The notes below the pieces were generated by a model. It did no database searches, was not told where the DNA came from, and saw only the letters and a list, made by a program, of their open reading frames with translations. Made by a program: the position numbers and the translations under genes. Positions 21,045 through 28,497 of a DNA stretch of 51,853 bases are shown here, piece after piece. Source of the stretch: a virus; IMG/VR virus record IMGVR_UViG_3300019360_000015, positions 1 to 51,853 of that record; one strand, written 5' to 3'. Within the stretch, counting starts at the first letter, position 1; the number at the start of each line of letters is the position of its first letter.

Positions 21045-21313
21045 TGAATGATTTTAAAAATGCTTTAATTAAAGAACTTTTGGAAATTTATTGGGTTTCA
21101 AAGGATTTTTTGAAGGTTAATTCTATTTTTGACCTTTATAGAAATACCGATGATTCCATTATATGTCTTAGTAAATTAAAGTCAGCATTTTCCAAGTGTG
21201 GGTCACCAACAGATAATATACAAAAATTTCTTTTTGATTCATCAAGAAATGGTCAGGAAATTCTTGACATAATGCTGGAAATGTGGGACACTTTTAAAGA
21301 TGAAAATTATTGA
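21044..21313 (+). CDS. Hypothetical protein, 89 aa
   Basis: Starts in a TAATG overlap with the terminase small subunit gene and is therefore probably coupled to it. Helical and mixed-charge (MNDFKNALIKELLEIYWVS...), no motif known to me. Ends inside the start of the Nmad1-like gene. Confidence 0.55.
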   Translation: MNDFKNALIKELLEIYWVSKDFLKVNSIFDLYRNTDDSIICLSKLKSAFSKCGSPTDNIQKFLFDSSRNGQEILDIMLEMWDTFKDENY

Positions 21314-21611
21314 ACTTCATAACTATTTTACTAAAAAAGCCCTTGCGATTATTGAACAAAAGAATAGAGATTATACTAACTCAGATTTGGATGTATATGC
21401 GAATTTTAGAACGTCTCTAATTTTTAACGTCCAGCCGGAGATAGGTTTAATGGGAAGAATGCTTGATAAAATGAAAAGGATTGAGACTTTTGTATCAAAA
21501 AATAATTTGGAAAACGAATCAGTAGAGGATGCGATAGTTGATTTAATCAATTATACAGTTTTGCTTGGAGGTCTTATTCAAGAGAGAAAGGCCAAAAATG
21601 CAGCTTTATAA
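21300..21611 (+). CDS. Nmad1/DUF1599-like protein
   Basis: The 103-residue product has QKNRDYTNSDLDVYANFR (19-36), MGRMLDKMKRIETF (51-64) and ESVEDAIVDLINYTVLLGGL near the end. This order matches small all-alpha phage proteins of the DUF1599 / nucleotide-modification-associated (Nmad1) group, related to MazG-type NTP pyrophosphatases: K-N-x-D-Y, D-x-x-x-R and E-D-x-x-x-D-x-x-N-Y. The acidic residues suggest metal-dependent binding of a nucleotide. The exact substrate is unknown. It overlaps both neighbours. Confidence 0.65.
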   Translation: MKIIELHNYFTKKALAIIEQKNRDYTNSDLDVYANFRTSLIFNVQPEIGLMGRMLDKMKRIETFVSKNNLENESVEDAIVDLINYTVLLGGLIQERKAKNAAL

Positions 21612-22146
21612 TGGTAAATATATTGAAAATTTCTTTAATTTTAATGTTAAAGAGTTTTTTGACGTTGAATCCTTAGCTCATTCTTGCTCTCTCCAGGCTA
21701 GATTTACAGGACATTCTAAATTTCCAATTTGGGTTTCTCAGCATATGCGACTAAGCTCTGAATTAGCGCTTTTGGCAGGAGAATCTACAGACATAGTTCT
21801 TGGATGTCATATTCATGATTTATCAGAGGGATTTTCTGGAGATTTAAATAGATGTATTAAGCATCTTCCTGGTCTTGAAATTTATAAAATAAGAGAAAAT
21901 TTCATAGAACATGAGATTTTTCGCATTCATGGCTTGAAAATTACTGATAGCTTCTTATCAATAATAAAATACTATGACAATGTAACGCTTTCAACGGAAG
22001 CACATTGGGCTATGGATACAAATCTCCCGTGTTGGCAAGAGCATTTATCAAAATTTCCATCAAGAAAGTATATTCTTCTACAAGAAGAGGATTGGAGAGA
22101 AGCTAAGAAGCAATGGTTGGAAAGATATTATTTTTTGACTCAATAA
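21598..22146 (+). CDS. HD-domain phosphohydrolase, YfbR-like
   Basis: I use ATG 21598 (MQLYNGKYIENFF), behind AGAGAAAGG; the upstream start at 21565 lies deep in the previous gene. The 182-residue protein has VSQHM (H49), HIHDLSEGF with the HD pair at 73-74, and GDLNRCIKHLP (81-91), the pattern of HD 5'-nucleotidases such as YfbR, which remove phosphate from deoxynucleoside 5'-monophosphates. With the deaminase-like and Nmad1-like proteins it points to reworking of the nucleotide pool. It converges on and overlaps the deformylase gene by 44 bp. Confidence 0.75.
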   Translation: MQLYNGKYIENFFNFNVKEFFDVESLAHSCSLQARFTGHSKFPIWVSQHMRLSSELALLAGESTDIVLGCHIHDLSEGFSGDLNRCIKHLPGLEIYKIRENFIEHEIFRIHGLKITDSFLSIIKYYDNVTLSTEAHWAMDTNLPCWQEHLSKFPSRKYILLQEEDWREAKKQWLERYYFLTQ

Positions 22147-22669
22147 GTTTTAAAGTTCTTTCATCTAAATCCCATTTGCCCTTATTTTTCAATTTTTTGA
22201 TCTTTTGATTGATTATATTAATATTAAGTTGTGAAATCTCATCCAAAAAGAACTTTTGATGTGCGTGCTCATATTCATGACAGATCAATCTTGCCTGGAA
22301 TCCTTCAAATCCATCCTCTTTTACTTCAAAGTCCTCATTTAAATACCTGACTTTTATCCATCTTGGCCTTAATTTTGGTATATAAATTGAAGGCAATGAA
22401 AGGCATCCTTCCATTTCTTTTACTTGTTCGGGACTTTGCTCAAGAATTTCGCAATTAATGAATGTCTTAATCTGACCATTAATGAATCCGACAAATAATT
22501 CTAGTTTTTCACCTATTTGAATAGCGGAAAGTCCTGCTCCATGATAGAAATAGGTAGAATTCTTTAGGATTTGGATAATTTCGGCCAAATTTTCTGTTTC
22601 TTGTGTGACTTTTTCACATTTTTCCAGTAATAAAGGATTGCCATATTTGATTATTGGTTTAATATTCAT
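22103..22669 (-). CDS. def: Peptide deformylase
   Basis: Removes the N-formyl group from newly made proteins. All three family motifs are present: GAGLSAIQ (44-51), EGCLS (87-91, metal-ligand C89) and HEYEH (131-135, catalytic E132). The 188-residue length is usual, with a lysine-rich C-terminal extension. Phage deformylases are best known from marine phages. It is encoded leftward among rightward genes, so it is likely expressed at another time. TAGGA lies 8 nt before ATG 22669. Confidence 0.9.
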   Translation of the reverse strand: MNIKPIIKYGNPLLLEKCEKVTQETENLAEIIQILKNSTYFYHGAGLSAIQIGEKLELFVGFINGQIKTFINCEILEQSPEQVKEMEGCLSLPSIYIPKLRPRWIKVRYLNEDFEVKEDGFEGFQARLICHEYEHAHQKFFLDEISQLNINIINQKIKKLKNKGKWDLDERTLKLIESKNNIFPTIAS

Positions 22670-22708
22670 GAATTAATCCTAACAGTTATCCGGTTTAAAT
22701 GCAAGCAC

Positions 22709-22737
22709 TTGACAAAATATCATTTTTTTAGTAAATT
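22709..22737 (+). promoter_or_regulatory. Promoter of the packaging operon
   Basis: -35 TTGACA (22709-22714), 17-bp spacer, -10 TAAATT (22732-22737), before the genes at 22774 and 23005. Confidence 0.7.
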
Positions 22738-22773
22738 AATTATGAAATTTTTAAATTGAAAGGAGAAATATTA

Positions 22774-22998
22774 ATGTTAAAACTAATTTTAAGTCTTTTG
22801 GGTGATCGACTCATTCCGACAATCTTTCAATTACTTGGAGATCTTGCGACAAATGCGATTAAGAATCCTACTTCAAGTCAATCTTTAAGGCTTTATTCAT
22901 TTTTAAAACCGTTTGATACTTCAGTGATTAATCCTGTTCTTGCTAAAATTGAAGAAGCAAACCCACAAGGCTCGCTAAAAACAGTTGATTTTTATTAA
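22774..22998 (+). CDS. Hypothetical protein, 74 aa
   Basis: MLKLILSLLGDRLIPTIFQLLGDLA... starts behind AAAGGAG. The N-terminal 30 residues form an amphipathic or membrane-associated helix; the rest is polar. Its frame is the same as that of the terminase, separated by one TAA. Unknown role; small proteins before the large terminase are common. Confidence 0.55.
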   Translation: MLKLILSLLGDRLIPTIFQLLGDLATNAIKNPTSSQSLRLYSFLKPFDTSVINPVLAKIEEANPQGSLKTVDFY

Positions 22999-23004
22999 AA
23001 ATTC

Positions 23005-25533
23005 TTGGGCAACGAAAGATATATAAGAAATCTCATTTATCCGCCTCCTGACAATAGATCAGTTATGGAGAAATTGTCCGATCTTTCATCCGAGGAAAGA
23101 GCGGCAATTATAGATAAGATAGTTGCGGAGAAGTTTAATGGTAACTACGAGGCTATAAAATATGCTTGGGATTTAATTGCGCGTCCTTCACAACTTATTA
23201 GTATTATTCCTGATTCAAATTGGAGAATTGCTTGTTGGTGCGCGGGACGCGGGATTGGAAAAGGCGCTTCATTAAAAACTAGAATTCCTACTACTTTTGG
23301 CTGGACAACTATGGGTCAAATAAAGGTAGGAGATCAGGTTTTTGATGAAAATGGAAATGTTTGTAATGTTACAGCCGTTACAGATGAGTACATGCCAAAA
23401 AAAGCATATAGATTTGAGTTTTCAGATGGAACTTTTATTGATGTTTGTGATCAACATCAATGGATAAGCTGGGATCATTTAGCTAGAAAGTCTTATCTTA
23501 AAAAAGATAGAATAAACCACTTAGAAATCAATAATTTTAAATTCCCAGATGATTGGGTAAACTGGTCTAGGGTATATAGAAAGAGTGTAAATAAGCCGAA
23601 AATAAGAATTTCTGAAGAGATTGTAAATAGTTTTTATTATGGAAAACGTAATGATTTGAATCACTGTATTCCTTTATGCAAACCATTAAAGCTAGATGAA
23701 AAAGATTTACCTATTCCTTCTTATTTACTAGGATTGTGGCTTGGGGATGGAAATTCTAATGCCCCATGTATAACATGTCATATTGATGATTTTCAATTTT
23801 ATAGTTCTTATCTATCTAATCTAGGATTAAAACTTTCTAAATTTAGACCAGATTTTAGGAGTCCTAATACTGGAAAGTTTACTATATATGAAGTATTTAA
23901 GTTGAAAATACTAGATTTATATAAAAATAAACATGTACCAGATTTGTATCTTAGGGGATCAGAAAAACAAAGACTGGAGCTAGTACAAGGATTATTGGAT
24001 AGTGATGGGAATATATGTAAAGAAGGCAGAATAGAATTTTATAATACAAATAAGTTAATTTTTGATGCTGCGTATGAACTTTTAGTTTCTTTAGGACAAA
24101 AACCGATAATATCTACAAGGATTGGTAAATTAAATGGGAAGAGTTATAAATTATGCTATCGGTTAGGTTTTCGACCGAATAGATTTGATTTATTTAAGTT
24201 GCCTAGAAAATTAAAAATACTTAAAGATAGCTTGAAATACTCTCAACAACTTAGAAATCATCACAGAATGTTGATCTCTTATAAAGAAATTTCTCCTCTA
24301 TTAATGAAATGTATACAAGTTGATTCAAAAAATTCTATGTATTTGATTGGAGATGGGATGATTCCTACTCATAATACCTTTTTAGCTAGTCAAGCTATTA
24401 GACAGGCTGTGGAAAGTGGCGGGCATAGAGAGTTGCTTTTAGTTGCTCCGACCAGTAATGATGTCATATCTACTAATATAAATGGTCCTAGTGGTATTCT
24501 TGCTGTTTGTCCTCCGTGGAATAAGCCTGAATGGAGTCCTACCTATAAACAATTAGTTTGGCCAAATGGGGCTAGGATGATTTATAGATCGGCGGATGAG
24601 CCAGAACGTATTCGAGGTGCGAACATAAGTTTTGCCGTTTTGGATGAGCTTGCTGCGGCAAACTATGGTAAAGAGGCATTTGATATGACGATGTTTGCTC
24701 TAAGATTAGGAAATCCAAAATGTATTATAACTACTACTCCAAAACCTCTAGCTTATTTACTTGAAATTTTTTCCCGCACTGACTGTTATGTGATCACTGG
24801 CTCAAGTTTAGAAAATGCCGCAAATATAGATTTGTCTGTATTCTTGGAGCAATATCAAGGAACAAGATTAGGCAGACAAGAGATTTATGGAGAGCTGCTT
24901 TTTGATAATCCTGACAGTTTGTGGAATTATCAGACTATTGAAAAATCCAGGCTTAAGAGGTCAGACAACGTTCCTGAGCTTATTCATATAGTGGTTGCAG
25001 TTGATCCTGCGGTTTCGGTTTCTAAAACTTCCGCCGAGACTGGTATATCTGTTGTCGGATATGGAATAGACGGCCATGTTTATATTCTTTACGCTGATGG
25101 ATTTAAGATGCAGCCCTTAGATTGGGCTAAAAAAGTTATTGAACTTTATGATTATTATAGGGCGGATAGGATCGTAGTTGAAGTAAATCAAGGTGGGGAT
25201 TTGGTAAAATCAAATTTACAACAAGTAAGACCTCTTCTGCCTGTTTATTCTGTTCACGCAACCAGAAAAAAAGCGGTTAGGGCAGAGCCGGTTGCAAGTC
25301 TATTTGAACTGGGGAAAGTTCATTTAGTAGGGTATTTCCCAAAACTTGAAGAACAACTTTTGAACTTCCCTCCGAGCGACTCAAAAACGGTTATTGATTG
25401 CATGGAAAGCTGTGTTTGGGGGGTAACGGCTTTAATGGAATTGACTTCCGGAACTCAAAATTATGCCCCATCTGTTGGTGGTCAAAGAAATAAAGTTTTA
25501 GATTATTTGAAAGATGTTTCTCACATCTATTAA
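23005..25533 (+). CDS. terL: Terminase large subunit with intein
   Basis: ATP-driven DNA-packaging motor and nuclease. The 842-residue precursor splices to 472 residues. N-extein ends CAGRGIGKG; C-extein begins TFLAS, so the joined Walker A reads GRGIGKGT. Walker B is FAVLDELAAA, the coupling motif IITTTPKP, and the RNase H-like nuclease has VVAVDPAVS, DRIVVEVNQGGD and a final acidic Asp in DCMESCVWG. The only start in frame after the preceding TAA is TTG 23005, with no Shine-Dalgarno; ATG 23065 would give a protein 20 residues shorter. TTG lies within a copy of the repeated word TCTTGGGCA, so the start is uncertain. Confidence 0.93.
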   Translation: MGNERYIRNLIYPPPDNRSVMEKLSDLSSEERAAIIDKIVAEKFNGNYEAIKYAWDLIARPSQLISIIPDSNWRIACWCAGRGIGKGASLKTRIPTTFGWTTMGQIKVGDQVFDENGNVCNVTAVTDEYMPKKAYRFEFSDGTFIDVCDQHQWISWDHLARKSYLKKDRINHLEINNFKFPDDWVNWSRVYRKSVNKPKIRISEEIVNSFYYGKRNDLNHCIPLCKPLKLDEKDLPIPSYLLGLWLGDGNSNAPCITCHIDDFQFYSSYLSNLGLKLSKFRPDFRSPNTGKFTIYEVFKLKILDLYKNKHVPDLYLRGSEKQRLELVQGLLDSDGNICKEGRIEFYNTNKLIFDAAYELLVSLGQKPIISTRIGKLNGKSYKLCYRLGFRPNRFDLFKLPRKLKILKDSLKYSQQLRNHHRMLISYKEISPLLMKCIQVDSKNSMYLIGDGMIPTHNTFLASQAIRQAVESGGHRELLLVAPTSNDVISTNINGPSGILAVCPPWNKPEWSPTYKQLVWPNGARMIYRSADEPERIRGANISFAVLDELAAANYGKEAFDMTMFALRLGNPKCIITTTPKPLAYLLEIFSRTDCYVITGSSLENAANIDLSVFLEQYQGTRLGRQEIYGELLFDNPDSLWNYQTIEKSRLKRSDNVPELIHIVVAVDPAVSVSKTSAETGISVVGYGIDGHVYILYADGFKMQPLDWAKKVIELYDYYRADRIVVEVNQGGDLVKSNLQQVRPLLPVYSVHATRKKAVRAEPVASLFELGKVHLVGYFPKLEEQLLNFPPSDSKTVIDCMESCVWGVTALMELTSGTQNYAPSVGGQRNKVLDYLKDVSHIY
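23266..24375 (+). mobile_element. Intein of class 3 type with LAGLIDADG endonuclease
   Basis: A 370-residue in-frame insert between Gly and Thr of the terminase Walker A loop. It begins with Ala (ASLKTRIPTTFGWTTMG) instead of Cys or Ser and ends PTHN before Thr. It carries the Trp-Cys-Thr triplet of class 3 inteins: block B HQW (W66), block F KCIQV (C349) and block G T368 with N370. In that class the block F cysteine makes the first attack. The centre has two LAGLIDADG helices, LLGLWLGDG (154-162) and LVQGLLDSDG (239-248), each with an acidic residue, so the homing endonuclease looks active. Confidence 0.88.
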
Positions 25534-25545
25534 CTATTTCCGCTA

Positions 25546-25574
25546 TTGACTTTATTTTATTTTTCTGATAGAAT
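25546..25574 (+). promoter_or_regulatory. Promoter downstream of the terminase
   Basis: -35 TTGACT (25546-25551), 17-bp spacer, -10 TAGAAT (25569-25574), before the small gene at 25603. Confidence 0.75.
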
Positions 25575-25602
25575 TAAATTTCTATTATTAAGGCTTAAAT
25601 TT

Positions 25603-25725
25603 ATGTATTCAAAATCGGGAAAATTAAGCAAAACTAAAGGCCGTGTCTATAGAAAGTCCAAGTGGAAAAAAGACGACACTCCTAAAAATAAAAAAACTAA
25701 TAGTATTTATAGAAGTTCAAAGTAA
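25603..25725 (+). CDS. Small highly basic protein, 40 aa
   Basis: MYSKSGKLSKTKGRVYRKSK... has 15 Lys/Arg in 40 residues and ends IYRSSK. It follows directly on a consensus promoter, with only a weak ribosome site (AAGG). A longer frame overlapping it in another phase (25643 onward) lacks a start signal. The charge suggests binding to DNA or RNA, for example during packaging. Too short for family assignment. Confidence 0.5.
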   Translation: MYSKSGKLSKTKGRVYRKSKWKKDDTPKNKKTNSIYRSSK

Positions 25726-25753
25726 TTTCTATAAGTTCTTTTTGGAGGATTCC

Positions 25754-26242
25754 ATGGGTATTTTAACAAAGGCAGAAATTACTGCTCTAGTAAACGCGGG
25801 ACAGAAAGTAATTCTTCGCAATGGTAATATTTTTATATTAGTGGATACAAGCGCAGAAATCCCTGCTAGTGATCAGGCGGTTATAGATGGCGCTACTGAA
25901 ATCTTTATTGGCGGCCCGATTAATCTGCTACAAGATACTTCTTGGGCAGAAGGTGTGGATATTGTTTTAGGAACTACTACAGGTAGTAAGATTGGGACTG
26001 GCGCTACACAGAAGTTAGGGTTTTATGGGGCAACCCCGGTTGTAAGGCCGGTTGGAGCTGAGCAAGCTTCTATTACGGATAATTCCGCAGGCTCAGCAGG
26101 GGCTTCGGTTGAAACCGCAGGCGCATCTTATGATGCTACTACGAGAACAAATCTTAATAACGCAGTAGCCACTCTTACTCAGAGAATTAATGCTTTAAGA
26201 AGCGCATTGGTTAGTGTAGGAATTATTAAAGGATCAAGTTAA
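25754..26242 (+). CDS. Virion fibre or decoration protein with shared anchor
   Basis: I chose ATG 25754 with GGAGG 5-6 nt upstream. Residues 1-50 are the anchor module of the two leftward fibre proteins (LVNAGQKVILRNGNIFIL, AEIPASDQ, GATEIFIG). The C-terminal part contains LGTTTGSKIGTGATQKLGFY, GATPVV and a helical end (LNNAVATLTQRINALRSALV), a combination I know from phage head-fibre or minor virion proteins. Placed between terminase and portal, it is probably a head fibre or decoration. Length 162 residues. Confidence 0.65.
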   Translation: MGILTKAEITALVNAGQKVILRNGNIFILVDTSAEIPASDQAVIDGATEIFIGGPINLLQDTSWAEGVDIVLGTTTGSKIGTGATQKLGFYGATPVVRPVGAEQASITDNSAGSAGASVETAGASYDATTRTNLNNAVATLTQRINALRSALVSVGIIKGSS

Positions 26243-26266
26243 TGTTCAGATTTGATCTATTAGAAC

Positions 26267-26506
26267 ATGAGTAGAGAATTTACTTTTACTGTATCAGAGA
26301 CAAAAGAAGATATTATTACTCTCTATTCTGATTCTTTGGATTGGGAGATAGAAGTTCCATTGGATTTCTTTCCTGACCCATTCCATGTAGATATAGATGA
26401 TATTTTCTTATTAAAAACGTCTATATACCAGAATCAGGATATTGTAAATAATAAGCATGAATCTGGTGGAATTATTAAAAATAAAAAGACAAAGTTTAAG
26501 ATTTGA
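26267..26506 (+). CDS. Hypothetical protein, 79 aa
   Basis: MSREFTFTVSETKEDIITLY... reads as a small beta-rich protein with an acidic middle (DPFHVDIDDIF) and a lysine-rich end. There is no clear ribosome site; it is placed between the anchor protein and the portal, with 9 nt to the portal start. Unknown function. Confidence 0.5.
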   Translation: MSREFTFTVSETKEDIITLYSDSLDWEIEVPLDFFPDPFHVDIDDIFLLKTSIYQNQDIVNNKHESGGIIKNKKTKFKI

Positions 26507-26515
26507 GGCTAGTTT

Positions 26516-28024
26516 ATGTCTGTTTCTGCTCAGCGGAAAGAGGTAACAGTAGACCCGACACAGGAATATTTAAGTGGTGGTGTCTTATCAGAGTTTTTTG
26601 GGTTTCCTATTGTTGGGGTTGAAGGCAGCTCTACGTTATTTCCTACCAACGATCAAATTCTTTTAAGACACGGACTCAGTACTTATGAACAAATGATGCT
26701 AGATCCAAAGGTTTCTAAGTGTGTCAATGTTCTCAAGACTGGGGTTTGTGGTGACCAAGTTGAATTAATGCCTTCTGTTGGGGAATCAAATCAGGATTAT
26801 TCAGAAGCCTTAGAAGTTGCGAATTTCTGTATTAGCGCAATAAATAATCTGCAAAAGCCTTTAAGAGAGACTTTGGAAGAGATGCTAGACGCTCTTATTT
26901 ACGGTTATAAAATTGCCGAAGTAACTTATGAGATTAAAGAAGTTGAGGGATTTTCCGGTCAGAAAATGGTTCCAAATAGGATTAAGGTAAAACCATTTAC
27001 AGTAGCCAAGTTTGTAGTTGATAGGAATTATAATGTAATAGCCATAGCTGGCGTTGTAAGTTACAGCTCTTTAAAGCCAGATTCGGATGAGGTTGGATTT
27101 GTACCTATCCAATCTAACTCACTTAGGCCAGAAGTTGAGGGGTTATATTTGGATACTGAATCCGAACAAATGAAGATTATGAATCGTGAGAAGTTCATGG
27201 TTCTAACTTTACGACCAAGAAATGAAGATCCAAGAGGCACAAGTTTTTTGAAGCCAGCTTTTGGGCCTTACTACTTAAAACAACAAATTTATCCTGAATA
27301 TCTGCGTTATCTTTTAATATGCGCAATTCCTCTTCTTGTGGGGTTTACTCCTGAAAATGAAACAATAGCTTCTGATATTCTAAAGGATGCGGATGGAAAT
27401 CCTGTTTTAGATTCTAGTGGTAAAATGGTTCGTTTTAACGCTGTTGCTGCGTTAAGAGGCGCATTGCTAGAGGCAAGAAACGCTACTGCATTGGCATTAA
27501 AAGGTGGATCATCAATTAAAGAGGTGGGTAATCAGGGCAATAATGGAATAGCGTTTTCCAGCGCTATTGAAATATTCAATGAAGAGATAGAGGCTGCTAT
27601 CTTACTTCAGACTTTGGCTACTTCAGAATCAAAATATCAAACAAGAGCGGCTAGTCAAGTTCATATGGGAACTTTAGACCAGTTAATTTGGTCTATTAAG
27701 AATAGTTTAATAGGAATGATTCAAAATGATCTACTGAAAGTGCTGATTAAATACAATTTTGGCGAGTCATATTTAAAGTACATGCCAAAAATCGGTTTAG
27801 GTGACACTGAGAGACGAAATTTCGCTGTGGATTCCTCTGCTGTAAGTAATTTGTTTAGAGTAGGCTACTTTACTGAGGATCAATTAACTTATTTGGATAA
27901 TCTTCTAGGATTACCGATTAGGGATACAGGCGCTCCAAGGGTTGAGCCTGCGGCAAGAGCGGGGAATCCAAGGTCGGATGTCGGTAGTCAGGATAATCCG
28001 CTACCGGGAGCAGTTTATGCATAA
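26516..28024 (+). CDS. Portal protein
   Basis: Forms the dodecameric ring at the head vertex. The 502 residues show the pattern of DUF935/Mu gp29-like portals: STYEQMMLDPKVSKCVNVLK (about 55-74), DALIYGYKIAEVTYEI (about 125-140), the FMVLTLRPRNEDPRG segment, a long stem helix region with AVAALRGALLEARNATAL and an ILLQTLATSESKYQTRAASQ clip-to-crown segment. Position between terminase and protease is canonical. GAGG lies upstream. The last codons overlap a 30-codon ORF. Confidence 0.85.
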   Translation: MSVSAQRKEVTVDPTQEYLSGGVLSEFFGFPIVGVEGSSTLFPTNDQILLRHGLSTYEQMMLDPKVSKCVNVLKTGVCGDQVELMPSVGESNQDYSEALEVANFCISAINNLQKPLRETLEEMLDALIYGYKIAEVTYEIKEVEGFSGQKMVPNRIKVKPFTVAKFVVDRNYNVIAIAGVVSYSSLKPDSDEVGFVPIQSNSLRPEVEGLYLDTESEQMKIMNREKFMVLTLRPRNEDPRGTSFLKPAFGPYYLKQQIYPEYLRYLLICAIPLLVGFTPENETIASDILKDADGNPVLDSSGKMVRFNAVAALRGALLEARNATALALKGGSSIKEVGNQGNNGIAFSSAIEIFNEEIEAAILLQTLATSESKYQTRAASQVHMGTLDQLIWSIKNSLIGMIQNDLLKVLIKYNFGESYLKYMPKIGLGDTERRNFAVDSSAVSNLFRVGYFTEDQLTYLDNLLGLPIRDTGAPRVEPAARAGNPRSDVGSQDNPLPGAVYA

Positions 28025-28109
28025 AGAAGTTAAGATAGATTTAGCGTTTTTTGGTTTCAGTCAGATTTGGAAACCCAAATATGGAATCTGCGGAACCGGC
28101 TTGGACTAG
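28017..28109 (+). CDS. 30-codon ORF, partial duplicate of next gene
   Basis: Starts in the last codons of the portal gene behind GGGAG and encodes MHKEVKIDLAFFGFSQIW... to LD. Its first 40 nt closely resemble the start of the gene at 28139 (MNEEIKRDLAFFATAY), with GATTTAGCGTTTTTTG identical. It is probably the remains of a tandem duplication and may still be translated. Confidence 0.4.
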   Translation: MHKEVKIDLAFFGFSQIWKPKYGICGTGLD

Positions 28110-28138
28110 GGGCTGTGGTTGGTTGAGCGTGGAAAAAT

Positions 28139-28417
28139 ATGAATGAAGAAATTAAAAGAGATTTAGCGTTTTTTGCAACTGCTTATATCAGCGTGGATAA
28201 GCGTAAAAATCTACCATTAAGTGATTTTGGTTGGCCTGAAAGAAGGTTATTTCCAATAATTTCAGCGGCGCATGTAATGTCTGCCGCTAGGCTTATTGGT
28301 AGGGCTAAAAGGGTAACACCTGATATTGCTGAGAAGATTAAGAAAAGAATTATCGCTATCGCTAGAAGGAAGGGGTATCCACTCCCATCAAGTTGGAGTA
28401 AAGAGCTTTCTAAGTAG
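28139..28417 (+). CDS. DUF6582-like small protein
   Basis: A 92-residue helical, basic protein: LPLSDFGWPERRLFPIISAAHVMSAARLI then KKRIIAIARRKGYPLP. The order 'LP-x-S-x-F-x-x-P..R-x-F-P-I...H-V..A..R-L-I' fits a family seen in phage head-gene clusters and sometimes fused to head-maturation proteins (DUF6582, from memory). A role near the protease or scaffold is likely by position. The ATG has GTGGA upstream, a fair ribosome site. Confidence 0.55.
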   Translation: MNEEIKRDLAFFATAYISVDKRKNLPLSDFGWPERRLFPIISAAHVMSAARLIGRAKRVTPDIAEKIKKRIIAIARRKGYPLPSSWSKELSK

Positions 28418-28427
28418 TTGGTACTAC

Positions 28428-28456
28428 TTGACTTAGGTTTATATTTGTGATAATAT
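28428..28456 (+). promoter_or_regulatory. Promoter of the head-assembly genes
   Basis: -35 TTGACT (28428-28433), 17-bp spacer, -10 TAATAT (28451-28456). The leader holds a perfect 8-bp hairpin, ATTAGTAA / TTACTAAT, just before the GGGAGA ribosome site; it may affect translation of the protease-scaffold. Confidence 0.75.
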
Positions 28457-28497
28457 TCACATTCTGATTAGTAAGCTATTACTAATGGGAGAATTTT

